A program made the translations under genes and the position numbers. DNA of 47,084 bases, from positions 981,854 to 1,028,937 of the forward strand of contig BFEA01000052.1 in NCBI GenBank assembly GCA_003427395.1, written 5' to 3'. This stretch comes from Chara braunii (lineage: Eukaryota > Streptophyta > Charophyceae > Charales > Characeae). How positions within the stretch are numbered: the stretch's first letter is position 1; every line of letters starts with the position of its first letter. This document shows positions 21,401-36,400 of this stretch, piece by piece. Below the pieces are notes generated by a model. It saw only the letters and a program-made list of their open reading frames with translations, was not told the DNA's origin and did not search any database.

Positions 21401-24400
21401 ATCGAAGCTTTTGGGTATAGTCCCACTATTCAGGGCAGGGGAAACGCTTGGGTCGACTGCACCTGCCTCTGTGCAACCAAACTGCTGCAGGTAAGTTCCC
21501 CATACATACTCAGGACGTCCCCATGGAACCCCTATGACCTCTGGTAGCGTCCGCGGTCCCATGCCTGGTCTAATACGCAGGCTTGGAGGAATACGGCAAG
21601 TACCTTCACCCTCTTCAAATTGAGGATACTCGCCAGCCATAGCAATTACCACTGCCTCTGATCCGTTCACGATAGTCAATGTTGTGTTCTGCCTCGCAAC
21701 TGCATCCCTAAGGGAAGAACTCACAGGTCGTATGCGGAAGGGTATTTGATTGGCCTGCTGTTGCTGCTGCTGCTGCTGGGATACGGTGGATATGGTCACA
21801 GCAGAACTCGCTTTCTGTTCTGCTTTCCCAGCTGGGAGATACAGCTGATCTTCATCTGTTATAGCCGCAGGAAGGAAGTGCTGAGAAGCTGCTGCTTTCG
21901 CTGCTTTGGCAATATAAAAATTTTCAGGGTGATAATAGGAAAGGTAACTGGTGTTTCGTGGGTAATGAATCCAATACTCCAGAGTGTAATTGTTTAATTT
22001 GCCCGCAATGGAAATCATCGCTGGGTCAATAAAGTTATTGTTCTTAAACCAGCCGGCCAAGAAGGGTATCACGGTGACGGTAATCTCTATGGGTCCTGTA
22101 AAGCCGATTCCGTCTGTGAGCCAGAACTCCACCACATCGTACTTGTAACCCCTGGCATTAATGTTCGGCCGGTACATGACCAGCCCATCAGGATGATCGA
22201 TAATGGCAGGAAGGCTGGTGATCTGGTTGCCCATCCCTCCATCATCGTTGACTTGGAAGAGTTGCGCACCGACAGGGAGTACGCGAACCAGTAGCTGAGG
22301 TCGTTGGAGAGGCCCGTCAACGTCTGTTCCTACAACTTGGAGAATGGTCATTGTGTTCATCATCATGGACACATTTGTGGACCGATAGGCCACCGTTGGC
22401 AGATCATTGACTGGGTCGACGACAATCGTTACCCGCACAGGAAGCGACCGCCTTGCGGTGGATATCTCTGCTACCTGATACCAAAACCGATCTGGTCCAT
22501 AATAATCCTTCTCTGGAATATAGACCACATATGACTTTTTGTTCACCAAACCAACTGGAACCATGGTGATGGGTACAGCAGCAGTCGGACCAAATTCTGC
22601 TATGTCAAACAAGGTCCCATGCCGCGGTAAGGATAAAATAATTCCCATGTCAGAGGTGCCACCAAGACCCACCCCGAGCTTGATCCGTTTGGGGTTGTCT
22701 TCCTGGAGCCTCACCCAGTCCCCAACTGGTGCACCTGACAAGACCCAGATGGGAAGTTTGTCTCCTGCAGACCTGTCAGCAGCAGTTAGCTTAGCGTCAG
22801 AACGACCGGTTGACGAGTCAGCTGCTACATCTCCATCAGCTTCATTGAAGCGCCAGAGACCCATCAAGCCTGGCTCGTTTCCTACAGGAGAGCTCCAACC
22901 GGAACGATCTACATCTTTCATTGTTCCATTGAGTAAGCCGAGCCTCCAAATGCGAACCTCGTCAATCACCCCCTGGAAGGATCCATTTGCCGAGCCACCT
23001 CCACCGATCTCGAGGTCTTGTCCAGGTGGGTCTGATACGACCCGAGACGTGAATATGGCCTGAAGATCCCAAACGCTTACTTCCTTTCCATCCAAGAGAA
23101 CTGCTAGTGTGCCGTTCCATGAACAAGATACAAAGTGCCATCTGTTATCCGTGGGATATGGGGCTGTGCCGTTAATGGTCACTCCATCTGTGCGGAGGAG
23201 GGAAAATACCAGGTTTCCTCCCGACTCCGCTTTGATCGAGAACCAACGTGACCTGAGGAAGGTCCCGCCTGATGCACCGAATGGCACCTTGATCCATGCC
23301 TCGAGTATGAATGCCTCCGCTTGAGAGACAGATTTCCAGCCTTTGACGACTACCTTCTCGCCTTGGCCTGGGAACAGGATTGCAAATCCAGCATTGCCTG
23401 CTGGCTTGGGATGGAACAAACCGAGTGGCATCAGCCCCCTGAATTTGACGATCCCAGACTCACTCAGCGCGGGGGCATGATATTTGTCGGTTACTGCAAA
23501 GTGAAACCAACCCGTGTGACCATCACGTGCCGAACCCTCATCACCCTCATCCGGAGAAAACATATAGTCACCGTCAATGACCACCGGGCTGTACAGAACT
23601 CGCTGGGGTATCCAAGGTGAGTGTAGTGGCCATGGGACTCTGTCTATGTGCATTCCACGGTCGTCACCCCTCTCACTCGCCGACTCATAAAGGGAGCCCG
23701 CTGTTGGGAGCTTTACTATGGTCACCACAGGGTTATCTCCCTCCTTGTCGAAGACAGGCAATTCAATTGGAATATCATCGTACCCGACGACATCAATTTC
23801 AGTGAGATTGTTTATGATATATGGCATGTGATTGACTTGCTTGACAATGATTCCAATGCCATCCTCATTTGAGACTTCTCCTCCCACAGATGCGAGGACA
23901 TACTTCACAGTCTCTCGCTTCACCTCCCCTGTGTAGCGCCTTACTCCTTTTGTGCTTGTCTGCAGCAGCCCAGGCCGGTACGTAATCTGCCAGTCAGATT
24001 GGTTCAGCATGTATGGCACGTAGGCAATGCAGTTACGCGTTGAGTATTTCCCACCGGCAAACAGCTGCCCTTGTGAGGGAAGGCCCGTAATGATAGCCAT
24101 CTCTGCATCCCCACTAATCTTCATGGTGACCTCCTCCATCTCGTTCACCACTTGAGCATTCCACCACCAGGATGCTGACCCGATGGGAACATCTGAGATG
24201 ACAAGCGCTGGTTTGCCTACAATGGAGGCCGCCCAGTTCCGTCCTGTTGAATCAGCAATCGTAACTGGCCCATTCACTCGTCCTCCTCCTGCTGCTCCAT
24301 CCTCTGCTCCTCCTATCAGGGTTCTCATGTTGAATCTCCAATTCCCGAGAAGCTGCCCCCGGAAAGCGGTTGCGTTGGACGTCTTGGCATCGTAGGGTCC

Positions 24401-27400
24401 CATCACATCATAGCTGTTTTCGTTGTACCAGCTGATCAAGGGCCTCACAAACTGACGGATGGATGTAAGAAATGCGACTGGCAGTGGTGCACTTAGAATG
24501 GCAATCTCATCAACCTCACCTCGCCAGTAGCTTGAGCTCGGCTCCTGCAACCTCCTCTGTGCACTCCGTCTTGAGGAGCTGCTGCTGTTGCTCCTTCTGA
24601 CGGCCACCAGCAGACTACTGAAAACATCACCATTACTGCCACCCCCACCACCATCACTGCAGGCATCTTTGCCGAGGCTCTTCCTCAGTTCAGTAGGATG
24701 CAACACCTCCAATGCTGACTTGCCACGTGAAAGGCTATCCCCTGAACCAAGAGCCTCTTCCCATCTTCCGACCACAATGTTTCCACCATACTCCCCAAGC
24801 GATCCATACACCTGAGCCGAGCCAACGACCATCCAGTCAACGTACATCCTGAATGTTGACCAGCCAAGTCCTTGACCTTTGCGGGGCCCCATAGTAATTG
24901 CTATTCGGCGCCAGTTGACATTCTGGGCGCTGTGATCGCTTTCAAATCTCCTTTTGACGATTTGCCCGGCTTTGGTAATGTAGGCGAAAGCGAGAACAAG
25001 CCGACCCTTTCCCTCTGTTGACAACTCGTAGAACAGTCTTGCTCTACCAAAGCTCAGCACTGTTGCTCCATTGGACTGCGGGCCGATGTTTCTGATCCAC
25101 AAGTGGATTGTATACCCTTTCCCATCATCGCGTGGCAAGAATCCACTCGCCGGCAGCATGAAATTTTCAAACCGCAGCGAGTCCATAGTTCCATCCAGAC
25201 AGAGCGCAAAGCTGCGCTCCCCAGCTCGAGGTGGCAAGCGTGGCGTATACTCCAGCGGCATCTTGTTGTTCAGCACCATGATGGTGACCAGTGCTGATGT
25301 CGGGTACACTGGCGGGCCTCCAGCAGCGGAGATCAACTGCTCACCAGTGTCTTCTCCCACAGAGGCAGTTTGTACCGTTGTTTGGTTTGTCTGGTTCTTC
25401 TGCACCCAGGTTCCATTGTGTGGGAATTGCTGTTGTTTTCTGAGCATTGTTTGGTTCGTCGGCTGCTTCTGCAACCAGGTCCCATTATGTTGCATTTGTT
25501 GTTCTTTTCCGGTCCTCCTCCAGCTTTCTCCTCCACCGTGGTTTCGCTTTGCCTCTGAGTCATCCACCACTTGGAACATGAAGCTGGTCACGTAATTCAT
25601 GACAGAGCCTTTTCCATAGACATTCAGAGTCCCTGATGGCTCCAAGCCCCGCTGCGGGAAGTACAAGAACGCAAGTGGTCGCTCTGGCCTTCCGTCGTGC
25701 CCAACTCGCACCTTATATGCTGCTGGGAGGTAAGATGTTCCTGTGACGGGGTTCCAACCCAAGGGAGTCGTAGGGCGACCCAACTCATCTGTCTCGTACA
25801 AGACACCGTAGTCTGGAACGTACAAGATTCTGACGGTAAGAATATCCCCCGCGTCCGGGTCAGTCACTGGAAGCTCTACTCTCACCGGCGTCAGAGGGTC
25901 AGTTAAAAAAAAAGATGACTCTGGCTTTGGAGGCATGTTCTCTCTTATGACATCAAATACCACATTCACTGCTGGCCACAGATGGTAAACAGTACCACGT
26001 TGCCCGGGTTTTCCCTCTGGCCCTTGTGGGCGGCCATATGATAGCCCCAAGGATGCGTACCTCAGCCCCCACTCATCGGGGCCTGTTGAAGGCTTGAAAA
26101 GAGTTTGACCATTTGGGAGCTGGAATGGGACTCCAAGATCATTGGAGTAACCAATCACTATTCCTCGCTCAGGAGCACGGATCATGTAAACACCAAGGCC
26201 TGATGTGCGCTCATCCATAGGTGGCACAGCGACATCTCCATACCTTCCCTTCACTAGGGCAGTTTCTCCCAGCAAATCCACCGGTGATGGCAGCTGACCA
26301 CTGGGAGATGGGAGGATGTTTCGACCAAAAGAGACCTGATCCCAACACCAGCTCCCTCGCATGTACACACATCTTGTCATGACCTGCAGTGCAATGGCCC
26401 TGATGGGGGCATGGGAAGGAACCAACCTTGGCCATCCATCCCCAAGGTAGACTCCGTGAGCCTTTCTTGCTGTGTCCCACACTCTTGCTTCTCCATATCC
26501 CAATGGTCCAGGAGCGCGTATCTCCCTGTCAAATTGATAATAAAGCTCCAGTGTGTCGTCTGAAGAGCTGCTGCTACTTCCCATGCACCAGCTGCTGTAG
26601 TTCCCAATCTCCTCTTCACTACGCGCTCTGCTCCACACCCGCACTTCATCGATCACCCCAAAGAAAAAACTCTTATCCTTGTCTGTGCCATCGCCTCCAA
26701 TGAACACACCCCACATGTCTGCTTCTCTGAACGTCAGCCTCGGGAATGGCGATGACTGCGGGCCTATTGGAGAATAGGTCCCACGAGGAGCTATGTCCGA
26801 CTGCGCTGACGTGCTCAAAACCTGAAGCTGTCTTCCCACAGAACTGGAACCAGAACCCTCTTGAACCTCTTCACTGTTACTCGCAGTTGCTATTCCGTCT
26901 CCTCCAGCCCCATCACTATTGTGTCCTCGAGGACGGGGCTTCACACTTTTCCTGGTGAGCAGCTTGCTGTTGCCTGTTCCAATGCCTTCGAGCAAGTCAA
27001 AGAAGGATTTGTCTTCATCTTCTTCAGGGAATGAACGGTAAGTCATGCTGTCATTTCCCAGCTTTGAGAGCTGGTCCAGGAAAAGCAGCAAGTCCATATG
27101 ATCGTTTTGGGGAGAGTCGCTTGAAGACAATGTGAAACCAACCTCACGACCGCTTGCTGACTGACTGGTTGATGCATCTCCTGCTTGGTGATGGCTTTCT
27201 GTATCAGAGGTCTCATCTTCGTCCTCTGGCATTCCCACCTGTTCTGCCACGGAGAGACTGCTGATCAGTGCACTTGATCCCACTCTCGACCCCTCTACGC
27301 TGTATGTTGAATTGCCCCTTAATCTTCCATCAATGAACAAGGAAGCTCTTTGGGATGTAACGTTCCATGTTGCAGCCACATGGTGCCATTTGAAATCCTC

Positions 27401-30400
27401 CACATCACAGGGTGTCTCTTCACCACAGCTGGCAACCACTCTTTCTCTGTTCCTCCCTTCCACTATAAATGTCAGTCCTTGCATCCCATTCCATCGAAGA
27501 TAGAACCATGCTGGGCGAGCTAACAGAGTCCTTCCATCCATCTTCTTGTAAACTTGCTCCCGTGTAAATCCCTGATAGCCTTCAACGCGAACCCATAGTT
27601 CCACTGTGAATGATCCTGTCAGCTTGTGAGGGCTGATTAGGGTCATCACCAGGTCACTGCGCTGTGTTAGCCATGCATGGCCGGCTAGAACCCTACCTAC
27701 ATTATCTGATGGCTTTATCCTTGGCGGGGGAAACAAAGACGCAGTGTCGCCTGTGGGTTCCTTTGCCTCCATGCCAGGATGTGTGTTACTTGCATTGACC
27801 ACAAACACATCCATTGTGCCGTTGTTCAGAACTTTGCCACCATCAGCCATCGAACCATACGTGAAACTGGTACTGTACAGTCGGTCAGAAGGAGGAGCAG
27901 ATGATGGTCGGTTCAAGTAGGAAGGCATATCGGTAGCATTCAACTGATCTACATGAGGATCGAAGAGTTCTAGGAAGTTGAGGCTTGAGTTTTCCAGCTC
28001 ATCGAAGATTGCGTCAAACAAACCTGGACCTTCACTCGTAGGAGGGGGTGGTGTGTCTGCCAGCATCATCCACGCAAGTTGTGCATAACCCACTTGGAGG
28101 TTGGTGGCAGCCTTCTCAAGAAGAGATCTGCCCACATGGTGGTAAGAGGAATGATAGGAACCAAGTGCGGGACAGGAAGCGGGTGTAGTGCGCGGGTAGG
28201 TGAAGACCCGGTCAGAACCTCGTGATGAGGAGTAGAACGTAGAGGAGAGCAACGTCTCCAATGTGTCCGACGAGCCCGATTTGATGGGCCATTGCCCAAG
28301 GGTTGTGGATGTGCCCATGGTCCAGATGGATGGTGACAACGGGAATGCCTGCGGAGCAAGGAAAGGACTTCTACCTGCGGCACACAAGGATTCACCATGC
28401 AGTGATGCATCCATCGCCAAAGTCGCTGATCGGCGGGATGAGTGTAACATGTTGAACCCTGCTCCATGAACCTTGGAGCGAGGGGGCGTACGGAGAATGT
28501 TGTTCTTGCAGTGGCCAGCTGAAGATTCTTGAACCGCTCCACCACGGGAATCAAGGACCCTGCTGCAGCGGCGTACTGCTCCAGTCGAGTTCACATTGCT
28601 GGCCTTGTCATTGAGAAGACGGCGTGGATAGCCCATCAGCTCTTGACTGCCTCCTTCGCTTTCTCCGCGCTGCCTCAATCCTCGAGTGCTTTCTGAGTGT
28701 GAATCTACAACCATCATTGGTTGACCCTCTCCCCACCTCGTCGTGCTTGCTGTAGTGGTGGTGGCATTCCAAGGAGTAGACGTTTCGTGGCCTCCCTTCC
28801 CCCCTTCAAACAAGCCCAATGCTGAGCCAAACAGCTGCTCACTCCAGCTACCATGCCAAGCTCCTGTTGGCTTAGCGTTTTTTTTGTCATTTTCTGAGTT
28901 GTTGTCGCGGCTCTTCGATTTCAGATAACCTTCCGAAACCACTTCGGTCTGTTCCACGGGAAACTTTTTTCTCCCGATCACGTCGGTGTTCGGAGGGTAA
29001 GCTGGTTGGTTACCAGGGGAAAGTGTGGGCGACATTTCTGACCCTACTGCTGAGTTGCTTGGGGTATGTTGAAGTGAAGGATCGATGAACCCCAGGAGAC
29101 CCCCAGTGGGTGGTGGTGGTGGTGGAGGCAACCCCTGTGGTTTGGGTGGAGATGGAACCCACACGAAACTCCCATCGTCATTGATGTGTGTGCCTCCTTC
29201 GTCATTTAGCGGAGTAAAAGTCGCGTTCCCTCCCCAGAAGGGGCGTTGGGCTTGCAAGGAAGGGAGACCAAGCTCAGCAAGCCAATCGTACTCAGGTACG
29301 TAGACAACAGTCCCAACAACAAGGCCAATACTTTTCTCAAACGTACCTTTTGTGACATCACCAACTCTGAGCCTGTGTTGGAGCGCTGGTACAGTCCGGT
29401 TGTCCGGTCCAAACGAGTCATAGAGGGTTCCTTTCTCTGGAAGATCATGAATTTGGAAGAGTATGGGGCGGCGATCCACTCCCTGCATGGAGTCTTCGTC
29501 ATACGCGAACAGATTGCCGTAGCCCCAGGAGTTCAGAGGGGCAGACATCCAAGTTTGTCCGTCAACTATGGCTGTCACTGAGTCGACACGCTCTCGCCAT
29601 ACCTCCAGCTTGACACATGTTTCTGCTGAAAACACCAATCCTGTTGAGACTGGTTGTTCCCCTTCGACACCTTCAAGAGCCCTCCTTGGGTCAACTGTTG
29701 CCTCGCCTCCGATGCAGTAGCAGAAAGCGGTGTTGACATCTCCAAACTTGTCATTGTGGAACTGGACTGTGCTTCCTGCTAGCTTCCATGGAGTGTATAT
29801 CAACTTGTCTAGCGACTGGTCATCCACCAACCATCCTTTGGGAGGCAGCTTTGTGATATAGATACTGGCTGTTACTGGGAATCCATACAACTGAAAGCTG
29901 ACGGGCCTCTGCGAGTCCCGACTGTACACCCTGTGGTCGACAATGGGAGCATGAGAAACTACCAGCCGTGGATTTCCAACCGTTTTCACCCCCTTGAATT
30001 TGAGCCAGCTGACGTCATTGAAAGTGACCGTGACGCTAGGAACACTTGCTCGCATGCCATAGAGATGACTTTTCATTGTCCTCTGGATGGTTTCAGGCGA
30101 AAGAGTCGCAGCAGAAAGACGAAGCTCATCCACAAGCCCAGTAAAGAAGGAGTCCCGATTTCCCTTCAAGGAACCGACATATAGCTCCTCGATATGAACC
30201 CCAGCATCTAAACCCACATCTTCCTCGCCAACCAAATGCCCGTCAATGACCAAGAACACCACATCATTGCCAATCCCGAAGGCTAAGTGGTGCCAGCCCC
30301 TGTCCGAAATCGAATAGCTCCCGCTGTCTAGCGAGAAGCTCTCCCTTCCTTCCAAAGTCATGGTCAACATGGCTCTTCCACCTTGTCCAAAATGGAGTGC

Positions 30401-33400
30401 GAAACTTTGCTCGTTCGCAATCGCAAACGCAAGGATTGTGCTGGACTCCGCTGGTTCCCGGCTTCCTGTCACTCTCGCCCAAAGCTCCACCGTGAACTTT
30501 GGCATCCTCCTTCCCACTTTGATCTCCACGTAAGCAGATCCAGTCAGTGAGAGAGAGCGACCTGCAGGGGCAGATGAAAGCTGACCCCAACCAACCATAT
30601 TTCCAGCCTCTAGCTCTGGCGGGATGCTTACATTCAGAGCTACCCAAGACTCGTCAGAAATCAGACGAGCGTCCTTCACGGCGTAGGCAAAAATATCTGA
30701 GTAAGGTGGTTGCGGCTCACCGATTGCTGCTGATATTTCAAACGAACCGGCAATAGAATCGTCATAGACGGGGTTCTGGATGTCGTCTGAGAGCACTCGA
30801 CTGCTGTGGATTCCCAAGAGAGCCTCTGCTTCAGCTCTAGATATGGATGCCGCTGCAACCTGATTCAGTTGACCCTGCAACGCTGGAAGTGGAGATTGAG
30901 GGGCATATACAACTCGGTGATGCTTGTCAGTGACAGGTGTCATTGGCTTCGTGATTAGGTCGCCTTGTTGATTCCAGGATTCCTCTGAGTACTGGAACAC
31001 ATCACCAGAGAATGGCAGTGTGGTGATAACGTAGGTGATATGCGGGTCGTCGGCCGGCACATCCAATGGCCCCGGGAGGGTAATCACCCGAGGAGTCTCC
31101 CCATAGACCTGGGCAACCAGTGGGTCTGATCGAGAGGTGTGGGCCATCGGTGGTCTCACACCTACCCTTTGCACATCAATCACAAAAGGAAGCAGGTCGG
31201 AAGTGTACTCCCTGTCGGCAACTTGAAAGCCAATCACGGCCTGTCCACGGAAGTATGGAGAGCCTGAGAACAAGACCTTTCCCTTTGGATTAGACAATGT
31301 GTATGGAAGACGATGATTGATTGCACCTCCCCGGACAGGTTCGCCATTGGCATCAATGTCTATGAGCATGCCCGAGTCCAATGGATAGATGTTGTGTATG
31401 GTGAAGTCCAAAGGGTCAGTGTCAATATCTGCAGCAGGCAGGGAGAGAGTGAAATTGGAGGCAGGGTCAACTTGCATGACAGGGCTGTCAACAGGTGCCG
31501 AGGAGAAGACCCACGAGGCAGAGGAGCCAAGGATGGCCCGCCTCTTACCATCCAAACTTGCAATGTCCTGTGTGAAGTCACCCTCTCCTTCGTCCATGGG
31601 CAAGTACACGAACATGCAACCTGCCAGTTCATCGTCCCTGAGGTTGCGATACCGATCTTTCATGTCAGATAAGTAGCGGACAAATGGGAAGACCCGGAAC
31701 TCGTCAATGGTACCCTTGAAACCTGCTGGAACTGCGGCACTTGTGCCCAAAAGGACAGTCATGTCCTCGTACATCCTGTAACCCTTGGAATCCGCTAGAG
31801 CCTCTGCCACCATCTCGCCATCAAGGAACAACCGAAGGAGATAGTACCCTGGATGGGGACTAGGAACATTGATCTGGGGATTGTGGTATGATATAACAGC
31901 AGCTATGTAGTGCCAAACTCCGTGCTCATAAGAGTGGTATGCTGCCGTCCTCGACCCATCGATCTCTAGGGCAAGACCAACGACGTTGTCCCAATAGACA
32001 GAGAACCGTCCGACGCTCATCACTCCCATGGAGACCCCAGTGGGAACGGAACTCTTCACCCAGGCCTCAAAGGAGAGGCCAACAACTTGAGCTGGTGGGG
32101 TCCACTCAGTGACATTCAGGATAGCCACCCCATCAGGAGTTGCACCATCAAACTGGAGGGCCCAGCCTGCTGTTGCTCTTCCTGGCTTCATTGCCTGCAA
32201 GGGGCCCAGCCGTTGGTTAAGCAACTGCATCGCCCTGGTAGTCAAACTAGCAACAGGGGCATGAAGCTGGACAACTTTGACAGCAGTCTCGCCACTGGTC
32301 TCCCCTTCGATAATTTCCCGGCCATAATTGAACGTCCAGGTCGCAACTAGGTGGCGTTCAGCCACAGCGTTGGCACGCACAGGCTGATTACGCTTCCACA
32401 TATCTTCGGCAATCTCCAACGCATTCAGGCCTCGGCTGTAAACCTTGACCTCGTCCAACTTGCCAGGAAAGTAGCACTCTTCGCCAGCATTGGTGCTCCC
32501 ATTGGATCCAAGATAAAAGGTAGAGGCATCAGGGGGCTGCCACACGTGCTTATCGGGGAGTTGTGCCTGAGTTGCCACCACCATTCCATCGACAAAGAAC
32601 TGCTTCAGCCCACCAATGGCAGACCCTACAACAGCGATGTGATGCCACCGTTCTGGTGTGAGAGTAGGCATCCCGGGTGTGTCCACAACAGAGATGGTCT
32701 TGGGCCAAAGCCGTAGGTTGTTTACTATAAACGACTGGGGATCTCCTGTCTCAGGCGATTCATGGCGGAACATCGCCTGTGTCACGGCAGAGCCCACAAA
32801 GCACCACCATCTGCCCCTAGACCGTGGTCCCAGTTGCTTCAACCTCACCCACGCCAACACTGTGAACTCCTCTTCCATGAGGAGGCTCCTAGACCTGGGG
32901 ACAGCAAGCAGCCCCATCCCTCCCATGTCAAGAACCCCTCGTCCTGCAACATTCAGCACCACCTCCACCACCTTGCCTGGAAAATGAAATGAAGGGTGCC
33001 CATCAGAGATTACAGCAAAGTGGAAGGCAGCAAATGGCCAACCAAAACTGTTCGGAGGAGCAATGTAGTGGACAAAGGATCCATTAACGTCAATGGGCAC
33101 AGATTCAATCCGTGTTCCATTGTCAAAGTGCAGCATCCCTGCATCCGGTAAGGTGATGAGTCGAAAGGTTAAAGCCAGACTTGCAGTGCTGAAGGTTGCA
33201 GCGGACAGGTCGATCCTTGCTCGTTGATAGTCCTGCACAGTCACGTTCAGGGGATTCATGATCATTATCCGTACTGCCGGAACGACCTTGATGATAACGT
33301 TTACGGGTGTCGATCGCCGTCTTCCCTGCGTAACTATGTAGCTAAATGACGTGTAAACACCACCACCGCTGTCGGTATTCGGCTCTGGCAGATACATGAC

Positions 33401-36400
33401 CTTTCTGCTTGCCACCCATTCCCCGGCTTTGCTCAATATAGTCCACCTCTGTGCTCCCCCATAGCCAGGCTTTGTTCTGAGATAGAAAAGCTTCCCCCGG
33501 TGTGGCAAACTGATGACGAATGTGCGCACTGTTCCCGTGCCTTGAGGACCTTTCACAGAGCGCAGTTCAATCAATGCCCGCCCGCTCTCCTCTATCGTTA
33601 TCACTTGATGGCGGATGGGGGCTGTTGACACCACTCGCTTTGCCGCGCCCACTCCCTCAAGGCCCAGGCTACCCATCTTCTGCCCGCTGACTGCATTCTC
33701 CAGTGCTGACCCCTGCCCCATTCCTTCGTCAAACCGGAATGATCCAACCAGTTGCCCATGGTATCGAATTTCCACCTCGTCAATCTGTCCATGAAACACT
33801 GAGGCTGGATCGAGGGAAGCGGTAGAGCCAACCACAACCAGGTCATCATAGTTGATGATCCAGCTCCCCTCTTTTCGCTCGGCACCAGCTCCGTCCACCG
33901 TACAGCATGTTCCCTCCTCCGGATCTACGCTTACCTCCATCCTCGCACTGTAAACGGCCCCATCTGCCCCGGTGACATTGATCCTCGCCTCCATCCCGTC
34001 CCACTCGGCATCCACATGGTGCCAAAGTCCGTCATTGAAGGGGAATTTTGTCCCTGCAATCACGTCTCCTGCAGCGAAATGCAGTCCAAGAGCCTTGCTC
34101 CAGGCAACCTTGAACGGACCCGCATCTATTAGAACCATGCCATGGTCAACAGATGTGCTAGATGCCCTGAACCATAGGGACACGCCGAAACGAAACAGCA
34201 TGCCACTCCCAGCAATCACGTCAGATGCAGGGGCAGAGATGCTGCTCTTGTTGTTGGCATCCAGAAATTCTGTACCTCCTTCTGTTGCCGTGGCTGCTGC
34301 TGCAAGTTGCCACTTCGTGTCCGATATGTCTCTTGCTGTTGGGAATGATGACCGCAGCCAATGCATCACTTGAAGACCAGTGTGGTTCCCACTTGACCTG
34401 CCAATGTCAGTAATCCTAGTTGCATTCTTCAGTAGCATGGGACTTGATGGGGATTCCTTGACCTGGATGACAGCATCCTCATCATCATAGTTCTCAACCT
34501 TGTGGATCTTACTCGGTCCTTTTACAGACGATTCAGCCATCAGCCCTTGTACTGATCCGGCTTCTTTAACCTTGCTCGTTTCTGGCGAAGCTGCAGGAGA
34601 TATAATATCGAAACCAGAAATGTTCAAGTTCAGATCGACAATTGCTGGACCCAGAAAGCTGTCGTATGTTGCTGAAATTCCCTGACTTACATCGCTGCCA
34701 GAGTTGATGGACGTCTGCAGGCCTAGTTGCACCGTCTCGCTCTTATTCGACATCAGTGGAATTTGAGAAGTCGAAAGCGAGGCTGAAACAGTGCCGTTAT
34801 TGAGATTTTGCTCCCCCACGTGCTCCGCCTCATTTGCAATCCCACTGTTGACACTGCTTTTGCTGACATTAGGTCCGGCCAGATGCTCTGTTCCGGCGAG
34901 GGCAGGTGGTTTTCTGCCAGCACCCCCCTCAGTGCTGAGAGTGGATGAGGTAAAGACACCCCCACCCCCCAGTGCGGCCGGTGACACATTACCGGATGTG
35001 GTTGTAAGTTCGGGCACGATTATGGGAGCTCCAGAGCCAGAGTTAAGGCTGGAACTGTTACCAAATCCAAAGTCCCTGAGCGAACCCAAGACTGCGATCT
35101 GCCCTTTGCCATCGAAGGCAAGTGCATGACCTGCACCCCCTGCGATCGGCTTTTCCTCAAAGGACATGGAACGCATGCTCTGTAGCCCTCCCATTCCGTC
35201 TATGATGACCCTAGCCTCTCTGCTTTCATGGCCGCTCTCATCCTTGGCAGAGATCGAGAAACTGTCGATCAACGGACCATCATCATCATCCAACATTGGC
35301 ACATAAACAATTTGATGCCGACCCCGGGCATCAGGCATCACTTCATACCCCGGTCGCTCGATAAGGCCTGATGGTTGGTTAGTCCCTTCAACCAAACCCT
35401 TGTACAAGAATCCCTTGGATGGAAGAGTCCTCAGTATAACACCCATGCCAGCTCGATCAACATCTGATGCCGGCAGATCAATTACCAGAGGCTCCTCGGA
35501 GTAGAAATTTGCAGTGAAGATTGCATCATGGACGTTTGGAGGGTCCGCTGCTGGGACCACCTGCAGCGTCACCACCTGTTCGCTTGACCCTTGGGCCCCA
35601 TCCTCCACAGTGTAAGCAAAACTGTCGGCTCCAAAGAAGTCCCGGTGAGGGATATACCTAATGCCATTGGAGGCCTTGACTATGGTTCCTACATGAACCC
35701 TCGTGCGGGAAACACCATCTTCCAAGACCCCCCTCTTCGGTGTTCTTGTAACATTGACCCACGGCTGGCTGCCGTCAGGGGCAAAGATGGGGAGTTTGAC
35801 CAGTGCACTTTGGTCTTCCATAACCATAACTACAGAACCAAAGCGGAACAGGGTAGACTCTATGCGTTGAGGTGTGGTTGAGATGATCCCTTTGTTACCC
35901 AACATGAAACTTGATACATCGACTTTGGCCGGAGGTTTCACCTCGCTCTCAAGAACAAAACCGATGGGTTCATTGAAACGCCAATATCCAACAATACCAT
36001 CTCCATAATCAACCTGGGAGAATGGTCGCCGCTGGTGCACCATCGCATCTGTCATCTTCACTGCCGTCGCATTCTTCCACAGACTGAGCTCGTCCATATC
36101 CCCTTGGAAGTATGAGTGATCTTCCTGGATCTGAAGGGCATCCACCTCCTTTCCAATGCCTACTTCAGTTGTTGACTGCTGTTGAAGCAGCCGTCTCAGG
36201 CTGAGAGAAGTCTCCATTGAGCTGTTTCCCCCAGACGGATCTCTGCCAACGAGGACTGTTCCTGACACGTTTCCAGCATGACCATACGATCCTTGAAGCA
36301 GGAGGTTGCCAATCTCTCTGTATGGTGCAGTTGTGTTCTTTACAGCATCCTGACCATCAACGATCATCCTCGCCCTCTTCCCATCCCACTCAGCCGCCAC

